DNA of 64,000 nucleotides from JAAYJM01 sp964498585. Its GTDB lineage: Bacteria > Bacteroidota > Ignavibacteria > Kapaibacteriales > UBA2268. Below, piece after piece: positions 34,582 through 43,498 of this stretch. A model generated the notes under the pieces. That model saw only the letters and a list, made by a program, of their open reading frames with translations, made no database searches and was not told the origin of the DNA. The stretch covers positions 1-64,000 of the forward strand of contig CAZCHH010000010.1 in assembly GCA_964498585.1 (NCBI GenBank). Direction: 5' to 3'. A program made the position numbers and the translations under genes. Each line of letters opens with the position of its first letter. Position 1 is the first letter of the stretch.

Positions 34582-35304
34582 ATGGAATACTCAATAAAAG
34601 CAGAAAAGCTAACAAAGAAATTCGGTAAGTTCATTGCTGTAAATGAAATAACTTTCGATGTGAAAAAAGGTGAAATTTTTGGTTTCCTCGGTGCAAATGG
34701 TGCGGGAAAATCCACTGCAATGCGAATGCTCTGCGGATTACTAAAACCAACAAGCGGAATTGCAACAGTAGCAGGTTTCGATGTTTATAAGGAAACTGAG
34801 AAAATAAAAAGAAGAATTGGATATATGAGCCAAAAATTTTCCCTTTACGATGATTTGACTATAATTGAAAATATTCAGTTCTATGGGGGGATTTACGGGC
34901 TTTCAAAAAAGCAGATTATTGAAAAATCAAATATTTTGATTGACAAACTAAAACTCGGTGATATAAAAAATGAATTAATAGCATCGCTGCCATTGGGTTG
35001 GAAACAAAAACTTGCTTTCTCTGTTGCTATTATTCACGAGCCGGAAATTGTTTTTTTAGATGAGCCGACCGGAGGAGTTGACCCTATTACCCGCCGTCAG
35101 TTCTGGGAATTGATTTATGAGACTGCTGCCCGGGGCATTACTGTTTTTGTTACAACGCATTATATGGACGAAGCCGAGTATTGCAACAGAATTTCAATAA
35201 TGACAGCCGGAGTAATTGAAGCAATGGGCAGCCCAAGCGAGCTAAAGAAAAAGTATCATTCTGATTCAATAGACGATGTTTTTGTAAAAATAGCGAGGGG
35301 TTAA
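34582..35304 (+). CDS. ABC-2 exporter ATP-binding protein 2
   Basis: 240 residues. Walker A GANGAGKST and Walker B FLDEPTGGVDP are intact, but the ABC signature is SLPLGWKQK rather than LSGGQ. That substitution is characteristic of the second nucleotide-binding half of YbhF-type systems. The stop overlaps the next ATG by one base (TTAATG). Together with the first ATPase it should form a heterodimer with one consensus and one degenerate signature. Confidence 0.92.
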   Translation: MEYSIKAEKLTKKFGKFIAVNEITFDVKKGEIFGFLGANGAGKSTAMRMLCGLLKPTSGIATVAGFDVYKETEKIKRRIGYMSQKFSLYDDLTIIENIQFYGGIYGLSKKQIIEKSNILIDKLKLGDIKNELIASLPLGWKQKLAFSVAIIHEPEIVFLDEPTGGVDPITRRQFWELIYETAARGITVFVTTHYMDEAEYCNRISIMTAGVIEAMGSPSELKKKYHSDSIDDVFVKIARG

Positions 35305-36410
35305 TGAAAAGATTTTTTGCTTTCGTTTATAAAGAAATACTGCATATAAAAAGAGACCCACGCACTCTTTTAATACTTATTGGAATGCCGGCGGTGCAGT
35401 TGCTACTTTTCGGATACGCTATTACAAACGAAATACGCGATGCCAGAATTGCGATTCTTGATTTATCGAAAGATAGTGAAACTCAGAAAATAACAAACAA
35501 AATGCTATCTTCCGGCTATTTCATTTTATACGAATACCTGAATAGCTATGACGATATTGAAAAAGCATTCAAAAAAGGAAAAATCAAGAAAGCATTGGTT
35601 TTTGAAAATAATTTTGCTGAAAATTTAACTAAACAAGGGACAGCAAACATTCAACTGATTTCTGATGCAACAGACCCAAATACCGGCAGTTCGCTTCAAA
35701 ACTATACTCAATCAATAATAAACAATTATTTGTTGGAAGAAAACAAGCTGGCTGCAATTCCATTAAGAGTAAATACTGATGTAAAAATGAGGTATAACGA
35801 GGAATTAAAAGGCACTTTTCTGTTTGTTCCCGGCTTAATTACAATGCTTTTAATGCTAATTTCAGCGATGATGACCTCCATTTCCTTAACACGCGAAAAG
35901 GAAATCGGAGCAATGGAACTGCTGCTTGTTTCGCCAATGAAACCAATTCAGGTGATTATTGCAAAAGTCGTTCCTTATTTAGTGCTTGGTTTCATTAATG
36001 GAGTAATCATTCTTGTTTTTGGCAATGTAGTGTTTGGAGTAGTTATTCGGGGCAGCTTGCTTTTGCTTTTCTTTGAAGGAATTTTATTTATTACATCTGC
36101 ATTGACGCTTGGGATTCTGATTTCATCAATAGCAAATTCACAGCAGGTTGCACTAATCATTTCGTTAATGGGGCTAATGCTTCCAACTATGCTGCTTTCA
36201 GATTTCATTTATCCGATTGAAAATATGCCGGAATGGCTGCAAATTATTACAAACATTATTCCTGCGCGCTGGTTCAACGTTATTATCAAAGATATAATGC
36301 TAAAAGGTTCTTCTATTGAATATATTTACAAGGAAACACTGATTTTAATTGGGTTTACCTTGTTTTTCATAATTGTGAGTGTGAAAAAATATAAAGTGAG
36401 GTTGCAATGA
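35304..36410 (+). CDS. ABC-2 type permease 1 (YbhS-like)
   Basis: 368 residues. One N-terminal helix, a large external domain (about 40-170), then five C-terminal helices, as in ABC-2 exporters of the YbhS/YhhJ class. KEILHIKRDPRTLLIL at the start and REKEIGAMELLLVSPMKPIQ are family hallmarks. The stop overlaps the next start by 4 bp (ATGA). It partners with the following permease for export of an unknown compound, possibly a drug or lipid-linked molecule. Confidence 0.93.
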   Translation: MKRFFAFVYKEILHIKRDPRTLLILIGMPAVQLLLFGYAITNEIRDARIAILDLSKDSETQKITNKMLSSGYFILYEYLNSYDDIEKAFKKGKIKKALVFENNFAENLTKQGTANIQLISDATDPNTGSSLQNYTQSIINNYLLEENKLAAIPLRVNTDVKMRYNEELKGTFLFVPGLITMLLMLISAMMTSISLTREKEIGAMELLLVSPMKPIQVIIAKVVPYLVLGFINGVIILVFGNVVFGVVIRGSLLLLFFEGILFITSALTLGILISSIANSQQVALIISLMGLMLPTMLLSDFIYPIENMPEWLQIITNIIPARWFNVIIKDIMLKGSSIEYIYKETLILIGFTLFFIIVSVKKYKVRLQ

Positions 36411-37537
36411 GAGAGATTTTTTTAATTATACAAAAAGAGTTTAGGCAGATTTTCCGCAATAAGCAGATGGTAGGAGCTATGCTTTTTATGCCGCTAATTC
36501 AACTTTTGATTTTAGCAAACGCAGCTACTTTTGAGATGAAAAACTTAAAAATTTTCATAGTGGATAAGGATTTTTCTTCGTTTTCAAGAAATATTACTTC
36601 AAAATTTGGAGCAAGCAATTATTTCATTATCACCGGAAATAGCACCAATACAAAGGAAGCCGAAGAAAATCTACATAATCGCAATGCAGATTTATATTTA
36701 GAAATTCCACAGGATTTTGAAAAGAATTTATTTAGAAATAATTCTGCAAATGTGCAAATAACAATTAACGCAATTGATGGAGTAAAAGCTGCAATGGGTA
36801 TGCAATATGCTGCCAACATTATTTTGGACGCCAACAAGGAACTGCTGCAAAAATATGCAAATCCCGGAACGATGGGCATTGGCTCAAATATTATAAAATC
36901 AATAAACATAAGCAATTTGAACTGGTTCAACGAAGAAATGGATTACAAAACTTTTATGGTGCCGGGAATACTTGTTGTGCTTATTTCTGTTGTTGGGCTT
37001 TTCCTTGCAAGTTTAAATATTGTTCGGGAAAAAGAAATCGGAACAATTGAGCAACTGAACGTTACACCAATCAAAAAGCATCAGCTAATTATCGGAAAGC
37101 TCGTTCCTTTTTGGGTTCTGGGACTTTTCTTGTTTGGGCTTGGTTTGATTTTTGCAAAGTTACTTTACAACATTCCTTTTCTTGGAAATCCATTTTTGCT
37201 TTTCACAATTGCTGGTATTTTCTTAACGCTTGTGCTTGGGATTGGGCTACTTATTTCTACATTCACAGAAACGCAGCAGCAAGCAATGTTTCTTACCTGG
37301 TTTTTCACAGTAATTTTTATTTTGATGAGCGGGCTTTTCACAGCAATAGAAAATATGCCAAATTGGGCGCAAAACATTACTTTATTTAATCCGTTGAGAT
37401 ATATGATTGAATCTGTTCGTATGGTAATGCTGAAAGGTTCGGGCTTTTCAGATGTAAAAACTCATATTTTAATTTTGATTGGATTTTCAGTATTAATGAA
37501 TGGCTTAGCGGTGCTTAATTATCATAAGAGGGTGTAG
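36407..37537 (+). CDS. ABC-2 type permease 2 (YbhR-like)
   Basis: 376 residues, paralogous in layout to the preceding permease: KEFRQIFRNKQMVGAML at the N-terminus, an extracytoplasmic domain, then REKEIGTIEQLNVTPIKKHQ and the membrane helices. FNPLRYMIESVRMVMLKGS near the end is typical. Last gene of the four-gene exporter operon. No outer-membrane TolC-like gene is in the window. Confidence 0.93.
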   Translation: MREIFLIIQKEFRQIFRNKQMVGAMLFMPLIQLLILANAATFEMKNLKIFIVDKDFSSFSRNITSKFGASNYFIITGNSTNTKEAEENLHNRNADLYLEIPQDFEKNLFRNNSANVQITINAIDGVKAAMGMQYAANIILDANKELLQKYANPGTMGIGSNIIKSINISNLNWFNEEMDYKTFMVPGILVVLISVVGLFLASLNIVREKEIGTIEQLNVTPIKKHQLIIGKLVPFWVLGLFLFGLGLIFAKLLYNIPFLGNPFLLFTIAGIFLTLVLGIGLLISTFTETQQQAMFLTWFFTVIFILMSGLFTAIENMPNWAQNITLFNPLRYMIESVRMVMLKGSGFSDVKTHILILIGFSVLMNGLAVLNYHKRV

Positions 37538-37612
37538 GGGAAGTAATTTTTATTTTAAATTATGAAATATTTATTTATTTTTGTATTGTTTTTCAAAATT
37601 GAATGATTTACT

Positions 37613-37945
37613 TTGACAACAGACAATTATAATAGTACCGTTAATAAAATTAAAGATTTCTTGAAGGAAATGGATATCTTTATAGATAAATTTTATTTAT
37701 TTGGTTCAAGAGCAAGGAATGATTTTAAACAGGACAGTGATTATGATTTTATGATTGTTGTAAAAAATGAACTGAATACAGCGGAAAAAAGGAAATTAAC
37801 TGCTAATATTTATAGAAAGCTGATTCAAGCAAAGGAATTAATTTTAATGGATTTGATTATTAAGACATCTTCAAAATTCTATCAGGAATGTGTTGAGCCG
37901 GGATATTTAGCATATACAGTTTTTAATGAAGGAATTGAAATTTGA
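37613..37945 (+). CDS. MntA-like minimal nucleotidyltransferase
   Basis: 110 residues from a TTG start; a stop codon three codons upstream in this frame excludes an earlier start. The nucleotidyltransferase motif GSRARNDFKQDSDYDFMI carries the catalytic G-S and D-x-D residues. It overlaps the following HEPN gene by 4 bp, the arrangement of MNT/HEPN toxin-antitoxin pairs, where the transferase neutralises the HEPN toxin. The HEPN partner here is of the COG2250-like type rather than HepT proper. Confidence 0.87.
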   Translation: MTTDNYNSTVNKIKDFLKEMDIFIDKFYLFGSRARNDFKQDSDYDFMIVVKNELNTAEKRKLTANIYRKLIQAKELILMDLIIKTSSKFYQECVEPGYLAYTVFNEGIEI

Positions 37946-38352
37946 ATGTAAACCCAATATATAAAACACTTTTAAAGAAAGGTAGAAGCGATTTAAAGGT
38001 TGCTGTTAGAGAATTATCAAACCAGGATGCTGAATTAGAAATAGTGTGTTTTCATTTGCAACAATTTGTAGAAAAATATCTAAAAGCATTTTTATTCTTC
38101 AATGGAAATGAGCCAAAGAGAACTCATAATATAGTATTTTTGCTAAATGAAAGCATTTTATTTGAAAAAGATTTTGAAAAATATATTGGTACTGAAATTA
38201 TTGAGTTAAATGAATGTGGCGTTGAAATTAGGTATGATTATAACGAGTTGATTGAATTAGGATTTATTCAAAAAGTATTAGAAATTGCATTAAATCTAAA
38301 GAAAGAAATAGAAGATAAATTGTTATGTGATGATATGAATAAGTTATTTTAA
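37942..38352 (+). CDS. HEPN domain protein (toxin partner of the MNT gene)
   Basis: 136 residues, all-helical. The HEPN signature region is AELEIVCFHLQQFVEKYLKA followed by FLFFNGNEPKRTHNIVFLL, where the KRTHNI segment corresponds to the conserved HEPN His region. Paired by overlap with the upstream nucleotidyltransferase. Likely RNase or kinase-inhibited toxin. Its last bases overlap the convergent small gene by 9 bp. An RX4-6H active site is not clearly preserved, so toxicity is uncertain. Confidence 0.82.
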   Translation: MNVNPIYKTLLKKGRSDLKVAVRELSNQDAELEIVCFHLQQFVEKYLKAFLFFNGNEPKRTHNIVFLLNESILFEKDFEKYIGTEIIELNECGVEIRYDYNELIELGFIQKVLEIALNLKKEIEDKLLCDDMNKLF

Positions 38353-38547
38353 TTCATCAATAATTTCATCAGCAGTTTTGGAATCAACCCAAGCACCGAA
38401 GCAAGATGAAAAATCATTGTGTGGCTGATATTTACATTCTTTTTTTGTAATAATTTTGTCAATTAACATTTGTTTTGCATTAAAATTCCAGTTACTAATA
38501 TATTTAGCATAATTTTCTATTATTTTGTTTGATACTATTGTTTCCAT
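38344..38547 (-). CDS. Small hypothetical protein, antitoxin-like
   Basis: 67 residues using the ATG at 38547, which has AAGGAG 8 bp upstream; a longer frame starting at 38577 lacks such a site. Function not recognised. The C-terminus FGAWVDSKTADEIIDELK matches the general pattern (F-G-x-W-x-D-x-x-x-A-x-E-I-I) of small antitoxin-like proteins found beside PIN or RelE toxins, but no toxin follows. It lies between two MNT/HEPN pairs, converging on the first. Confidence 0.6.
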   Translation of the reverse strand: METIVSNKIIENYAKYISNWNFNAKQMLIDKIITKKECKYQPHNDFSSCFGAWVDSKTADEIIDELK

Positions 38548-38769
38548 TATAATTCTCCTTAATAAAAACAGATGCAAATATAATCATATATTTGGATTTA
38601 TAAAAAAGGATTTTCTATTTTAGAAAGAGTTAATTTGGTGCTGGATTATAAAGAGGGGGTTGGGAATATAATTTGGCTCTACAATAATTATTTACTAATT
38701 ATTTTATAATTTACCACATTCCTCATTTTTAACAAAATTATTAATTTTTTTTTCAAATAAAATGAATCA

Positions 38770-39117
38770 TTAAAAATTACTTAATAATTCTTTCAAATCA
38801 ATATAAAGCTTTGGTAAATGGTTTTTAATTATCTCAAAAACTTCTTCTTCATCTATTCCAAAGTAATCATGAGCAATTATATTTCTAAAAGCGTATATTT
38901 TTTTCCAAGATATGTGTTTGTAATTATTTCTAAATTGTTTGCTTATTCTACCTACGGTTTCACCTAATACAACAAAATTCATTAGAGTAGCATCAAAAGC
39001 TTTATAATCAGCAACAAAATTTTCTGGATTATCGAAATCTTTATTATATTCAAAAATCCTTTTAATTGTCTGCAAAAGTTGTTTTACTAAAACTATATCT
39101 TTTTCTTGCTCATACAT
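38770..39117 (-). CDS. HepT-like HEPN ribonuclease toxin (DUF86)
   Basis: 115 residues. The active-site motif R-x4-H-x-Y is intact in FRNIIAHDYFGID, as in HepT toxins of the type VII MntA-HepT systems. GETVGRISKQF and the helical N-terminus also fit DUF86. It overlaps the nucleotidyltransferase gene by 8 bp and is downstream of it. The toxin is an RNase; in the known system MntA adds AMP units to the motif tyrosine to silence it. Confidence 0.92.
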   Translation of the reverse strand: MYEQEKDIVLVKQLLQTIKRIFEYNKDFDNPENFVADYKAFDATLMNFVVLGETVGRISKQFRNNYKHISWKKIYAFRNIIAHDYFGIDEEEVFEIIKNHLPKLYIDLKELLSNF

Positions 39118-39409
39118 AAATAGCTTCTTTTAAAATTATTTCACGAAATAACGGTTTAATTGAGCGTTCCCTGCAAATATCTATGTCTCTATTGAATTGA
39201 TTTTTAAGAATTTTTTTAAGTTCTCTTTTCTTTTCAAATATTTTCTCAGTTCCAACTGGCATTTCAATTATAATATCAATATCGCTATTTTCAGATTGCT
39301 CATTCCTTGAAAATGAACCGAATATACCGATTTTTGTTATATTCAATTTTTTATAAAATAAATCTTTATTATTCTTCAAATAATTTAATATATCTTCCTG
39401 TTTTATCAT
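39110..39409 (-). CDS. MntA-like nucleotidyltransferase antitoxin
   Basis: 99 residues. GIFGSFSRNEQSENSDID carries the nucleotidyltransferase GS and D-x-D motif, followed by IIIEMP and the family's KKRELKKIL region. It is directly upstream of and overlapping the HepT-like gene, so this is a standard MntA-HepT pair. The 85-residue gene 15 bp upstream on the same strand appears to be part of the operon. Confidence 0.92.
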   Translation of the reverse strand: MIKQEDILNYLKNNKDLFYKKLNITKIGIFGSFSRNEQSENSDIDIIIEMPVGTEKIFEKKRELKKILKNQFNRDIDICRERSIKPLFREIILKEAIYV

Positions 39410-39424
39410 ATTGTTATGTATTAA

Positions 39425-39682
39425 TTAATTTTCTAATACCATATTCACAATAGAAGAATTTTTCAAACCTTCTTCAATATCTTTAATTAATAAATCATTA
39501 TATCCATTTTCTTTTAAAGAAAATACTATATCAGAAATATCTAAAGTATTGTCAAATTCTTCAAGTTTCATTTCGTTTTTTCGAATAACAACTTCATTTA
39601 TATTCTGCTTAAAAAGAGCATTTATTATTTCTACTAAACGTAAATTTAAGTCATTCATTCCTATTTCAATTACTGCTTTCAT
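39425..39682 (-). CDS. Small hypothetical protein, first gene of the MntA-HepT operon
   Basis: 85 residues; not recognised. It opens with a short strand plus helix (AVIEIGMNDLNLRLVEIINALF) and ends with LLIKDIEEGLKNSSIVNMVL, an organisation similar to small antidote or DNA-binding proteins of Bacteroidota toxin-antitoxin loci. It precedes mntA by 15 bp. It could be an extra regulator of the pair or an unrelated orphan antitoxin. Confidence 0.55.
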   Translation of the reverse strand: MKAVIEIGMNDLNLRLVEIINALFKQNINEVVIRKNEMKLEEFDNTLDISDIVFSLKENGYNDLLIKDIEEGLKNSSIVNMVLEN

Positions 39683-39934
39683 ACTATTTTATATTTTATA
39701 TTATTATTTTGATTTTTTTCCATTTTTTATTAATTTAAATTTACTACTTTTATTTGTTAATTGCAAAATATTATATTTTCTTGTAAAATTAAGAGCTATA
39801 TTTATTGCTAAATGAATTTTTACAAAAGTTTGGAGTTCTGGATTTAATAGTATAAAGAAAGAACATAAAATTACTCTTGAAAAATTCTCATATTTTCAAT
39901 AAATTGTATTATTTTAAAAAGCAAAACTATAAAT

Positions 39935-41791
39935 ATGAAAAATTATATTGATAAAAGTTTTCCGTTTTTTCTTTTTATAATTTCAATAGTCATTTATTTT
40001 ACAACCGCTAATCCCGGGCTTGGCTTTACTGACAGCGGAGAGCTTGCTTCTGTTTGCGCACTGCTTGGAATAGCTCATCCGACAGGTTATCCCTTATTCA
40101 CTCTTTTGGGACATATTTGGACATTTTTTCCTCATTCAGTCCCTCTTATACAAATTCTCAATTACTTTGCAGGTTTTCTAACCTCGCTTTCAGTAGTTTT
40201 CTTTTATTTTACTTTACTGGAACTGTTTAAAATCCTTGAATTAAATAATTTAAATCATGAAGAAAATCAAACTTCAAATAAATGGATTGCTTTAATATCA
40301 GGTTTTACTTATGCTTTTGCTTTGACAATCTGGGGACAAGCGAGCGCTATTGAAGTTTATCCTTTGCATATTCTTTTTATTAATATTATTCTTTTATTTT
40401 TCCTTAAGTCATTTTCTTTCAAGGAAAAAAAAGAAAGATACTTGCTCTTAACTGCTTTTCTTCTTGGTTTGAGTTTTACTAATCATCTGACTACTGTTTT
40501 ACTTCTACCTGCTGTATTACTATTATTTTTATATCCACCTAACCAGGAATTTTCTCTTAATAAAAACAAATTTCAGTTTTTACTTTTGCTCATAATTCCA
40601 TTTATTTTATCAATTTCCCTTTATTTATTTCTGCCGGTAAGGAGCAGCACTTTACCAGAAATGAACTGGGGCTGGGTGCATCGCGGAATAGATAAATTTC
40701 TTTATCACGTGCAAGGAAAGCAATATCAAATTTGGATGTTCAGTGGTGAAAATGTTAGTGAAAATATTGGTAAATATTTTGCTGCCCTACCAATGCAGCT
40801 TGGTATATTAGGTCTTATTCCAATGCTTATCGGTTTTTATTACACTTTTAAAAAAAGCAAACAAATTTTCTGGTTTCTCAATGCCTTAGTGCTGGTTTGT
40901 TTCTTCTATTCTATTAATTATTCTATCCACGATATAGAATCTTATTTCCTTACAAGTTATATTGGTTTGATAATCTTTGCTGCAATTGGATTTGTTTTTT
41001 TATATGAAAAAAATAAAAAGATACTTCCTTTTTTTGCTGTAATCCCAGTAATTTCTTTATTATTAAATTTTGAAGCAAACGATAATTCTGGTGATTATTT
41101 AGTTAATGACTACACTGAAATTGTGTATAACAATCTTGAAAGTGATGCAATAGTTATCTCGTCACAATGGGACTATTGGTGTTCTGCTTTTTGGTATAAG
41201 CAAAGAGTTGAGGGAATAAGAAAAGACATTACTTTAGTTGAAATGGAACTGCTTCGTCGCACTTGGTACGGTCACCAACTTAAGCAATGGTATCCGAAAG
41301 TTATTGATAAATCAGAGCCAGAATTAAAAGCATTTCTAAATGAATTGGAAGTCTTTGAATCTGGAGAAAATTATAATCCAAATCTTCTGCAGGCACGCTT
41401 TGAACAGTTTATTAATTCAATTATTGATAAAAATTACGATAATCATCCAATATATGTAACGCTTGATGTTATTGAAAAAGAGCCAAATATAGCTAAAAAT
41501 TACGAAAAGGTGCCTGTTGGTTTCACTTTCAAATTGCAAAAAGATAAGCAAGTTAAGCAGATTGACCTGAGCAAAATTAAAATTGACAGGTTCGCAAATT
41601 CAATGAAATGGAATACTTCTAATCATCTTATTTCCGGAATAAAACATATTGCAGTTCTAAATCTTATAAATATTGCAAAGTATGGAATTTTTACTAATCA
41701 AACTGAAAAAGCAAAAGAAGCTATTAATTTAGCCAAAAGAATAAATCCAAAAAATGAACTGATATTACAAGCAGAACAACAACTGAAATAG
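39935..41791 (+). CDS. DUF2723 family multi-pass membrane protein (glycosyltransferase-like)
   Basis: 618 residues with about ten membrane helices in the first 380. The N-terminal block NPGLGFTDSGELASVCALLG and GIAHPTGYPLFTLLG is diagnostic of DUF2723, a family related to protein O-mannosyltransferases (GT-C fold), with Asp/Glu in the first periplasmic loop as the likely catalytic site. The C-terminal 230 residues are soluble. It probably transfers a lipid-linked sugar to an envelope acceptor; the substrate is unknown. Ends at a hairpin shared with convergent lysS. Confidence 0.87.
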   Translation: MKNYIDKSFPFFLFIISIVIYFTTANPGLGFTDSGELASVCALLGIAHPTGYPLFTLLGHIWTFFPHSVPLIQILNYFAGFLTSLSVVFFYFTLLELFKILELNNLNHEENQTSNKWIALISGFTYAFALTIWGQASAIEVYPLHILFINIILLFFLKSFSFKEKKERYLLLTAFLLGLSFTNHLTTVLLLPAVLLLFLYPPNQEFSLNKNKFQFLLLLIIPFILSISLYLFLPVRSSTLPEMNWGWVHRGIDKFLYHVQGKQYQIWMFSGENVSENIGKYFAALPMQLGILGLIPMLIGFYYTFKKSKQIFWFLNALVLVCFFYSINYSIHDIESYFLTSYIGLIIFAAIGFVFLYEKNKKILPFFAVIPVISLLLNFEANDNSGDYLVNDYTEIVYNNLESDAIVISSQWDYWCSAFWYKQRVEGIRKDITLVEMELLRRTWYGHQLKQWYPKVIDKSEPELKAFLNELEVFESGENYNPNLLQARFEQFINSIIDKNYDNHPIYVTLDVIEKEPNIAKNYEKVPVGFTFKLQKDKQVKQIDLSKIKIDRFANSMKWNTSNHLISGIKHIAVLNLINIAKYGIFTNQTEKAKEAINLAKRINPKNELILQAEQQLK

Positions 41792-41803
41792 ATTTTATAA
41801 ATA

Positions 41804-41836
41804 ATTCATCAGATAACTTTAAGTTATCTGATGAAT
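41804..41836. terminator. Convergent terminator hairpin
   Basis: Perfect 16-bp arms (ATTCATCAGATAACTT and its complement) around one central base, midway between the DUF2723 gene and lysS, which face each other. The A/T tail suits either direction, although the U-runs are short. Confidence 0.75.
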
Positions 41837-41847
41837 ATATTATTTGT

Positions 41848-43356
41848 CTATACTTTTTCGGGTCGCAATAGAGGGAAAATGATTACATCTCGAATAGATT
41901 TTTGATTGGTAAGCAGCATAACCAAACGGTCAATTCCAATACCAAGTCCGGCAGTTGGAGGCATACCAATTTCAATTGCATTTAAGAAATCTTCGTCTAA
42001 AGTCATTGCTTCGTCGTCTCCGGCAGCACGTATTTTTGATTGCTCTTCGAGACGTTGCCTTTGGTCGCGAGGGTCGTTAAGTTCAGAAAAAGCATTTGTT
42101 AGTTCAAAGCCGGCAACGAACATTTCAAAACGCTCAACCAATCCCTTTTCGCTGCGGTGTGATTTTGCAAGTGGCGACATTTCAAGCGGATAATCAATTA
42201 CGAAAGTCGGCTGAATCAAATTAGGTTGCACAACAGCACCAAACAGCTCATCAAGAATTTTCATTCTGCTTGCATTTGCCGGAAGCTCAACTTCATTTTT
42301 CTCACATATTTTTACCAACTCGGCATCAGAAAAATTCCTAATATTTTCTCCCAGATATTGCTCAAATAAATCGAACATTTTGGCACGCCTGAAAGGAGGA
42401 GTGAAATCAATTTCCAAATCACCAAATTGCGTTAAAAAGGAGCCATTTACTTTTTTGCAGACAGCAGAAATAAGATTTTCTGTAGTTTCCATCATCCAGT
42501 TGTAGTCTTTGTAGGCAACATAAAGTTCCAAACTTGTATATTCAGGGTTGTGCATCCTGTCCATACCTTCGTTGCGAAAGTTTTTGCTTATTTCATAAAC
42601 TGCTTCAAAGCCACCGACTATTAGCTTTTTCAAATAAAGTTCATCTGCAATGCGAAGGTATAAATCGAAATCAAGCGCATTGTGGTGGGTAATGAAAGGA
42701 CGGGCAGTAGCACCGCCATAGATTGGCTGCAAAATAGGTGTTTCAACTTCGAGCCAGCCCTTTTCATTGAAAATATTTCTAATTTCGTTGATAATAGCAG
42801 CGCGTTTTTTGAAAACCTCTTTAATGTCCGGATTTACAATTAAATCAATATATCTTTTTCTATATCTTAGTTCTTTATCGGCGAATTCATCGAAAACAAC
42901 TTTATTTCCTTGTTCATCAACAACTTCTTTAGCAATAGGGAGAATTTTTGTGGATTTACAAAGCAATACAACATTTTTAGAATGGACGGAAATTTCGCCC
43001 ATTTTAGTTCGGAAAACGTAGCCATTTACTCCGATAAAATCACCAATATCAAGCAATTTTAAATTTTCATAGAAATCTGGGATTTCATCTTTTTTAAAAT
43101 AAATCTGGAGTTTTTTCTCTTCGTCTTGAATGTGGCAAAAAGTAGCTTTGCCCATACGACGTATGCTCATAATTCTACCTGCAACCGCAACATCAGCAAG
43201 AGGCGATGGGTCGTCGTCGGAAAAGTTTTCTAAAATGAAGCTGTTGCTGTGAGTTTTTTCAAAACTACAAGGATAAGCATTTACACCAGCTTCTTCGAGA
43301 AGATTTAGTTCTTCAATTCTTCTTAATTCCTGGTCGTTTTTTGATAGTTCTTGCAT
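41848..43356 (-). CDS. lysS: Lysyl-tRNA synthetase (class II)
   Basis: 502 residues, normal LysS length. N-terminal OB-fold (about 55-150, VAVAGRIMSIRRMGKATF), then the class II core: motif 1 region EVETPILQPIYGGATARPF, motif 2 FRNEGMDRMHNPEYT and motif 3 GLGIGIDRLVMLL. It charges tRNA-Lys. Convergent with the DUF2723 gene and divergent from infC, with 142 bp between the two starts. Confidence 0.97.
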   Translation of the reverse strand: MQELSKNDQELRRIEELNLLEEAGVNAYPCSFEKTHSNSFILENFSDDDPSPLADVAVAGRIMSIRRMGKATFCHIQDEEKKLQIYFKKDEIPDFYENLKLLDIGDFIGVNGYVFRTKMGEISVHSKNVVLLCKSTKILPIAKEVVDEQGNKVVFDEFADKELRYRKRYIDLIVNPDIKEVFKKRAAIINEIRNIFNEKGWLEVETPILQPIYGGATARPFITHHNALDFDLYLRIADELYLKKLIVGGFEAVYEISKNFRNEGMDRMHNPEYTSLELYVAYKDYNWMMETTENLISAVCKKVNGSFLTQFGDLEIDFTPPFRRAKMFDLFEQYLGENIRNFSDAELVKICEKNEVELPANASRMKILDELFGAVVQPNLIQPTFVIDYPLEMSPLAKSHRSEKGLVERFEMFVAGFELTNAFSELNDPRDQRQRLEEQSKIRAAGDDEAMTLDEDFLNAIEIGMPPTAGLGIGIDRLVMLLTNQKSIRDVIIFPLLRPEKV

Positions 43357-43498
43357 CTTTTTTTCAGAGTATTGTTAAAATATAATGCAAATTACGAAAA
43401 ACTTGCTGTTTAATAAATATATTTTTTTTATTTCAACAATTTAAGTTAATTTTGTAATCTTATAAAATAAGGTTTTATATAATTATTAAGGAGAATAA

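Noticed and set aside
37942..38352. HepT toxin with RX4HXY motif
   Set aside because: That motif is not found here; the protein fits the broader HEPN family, unlike the gene at 38770-39117.
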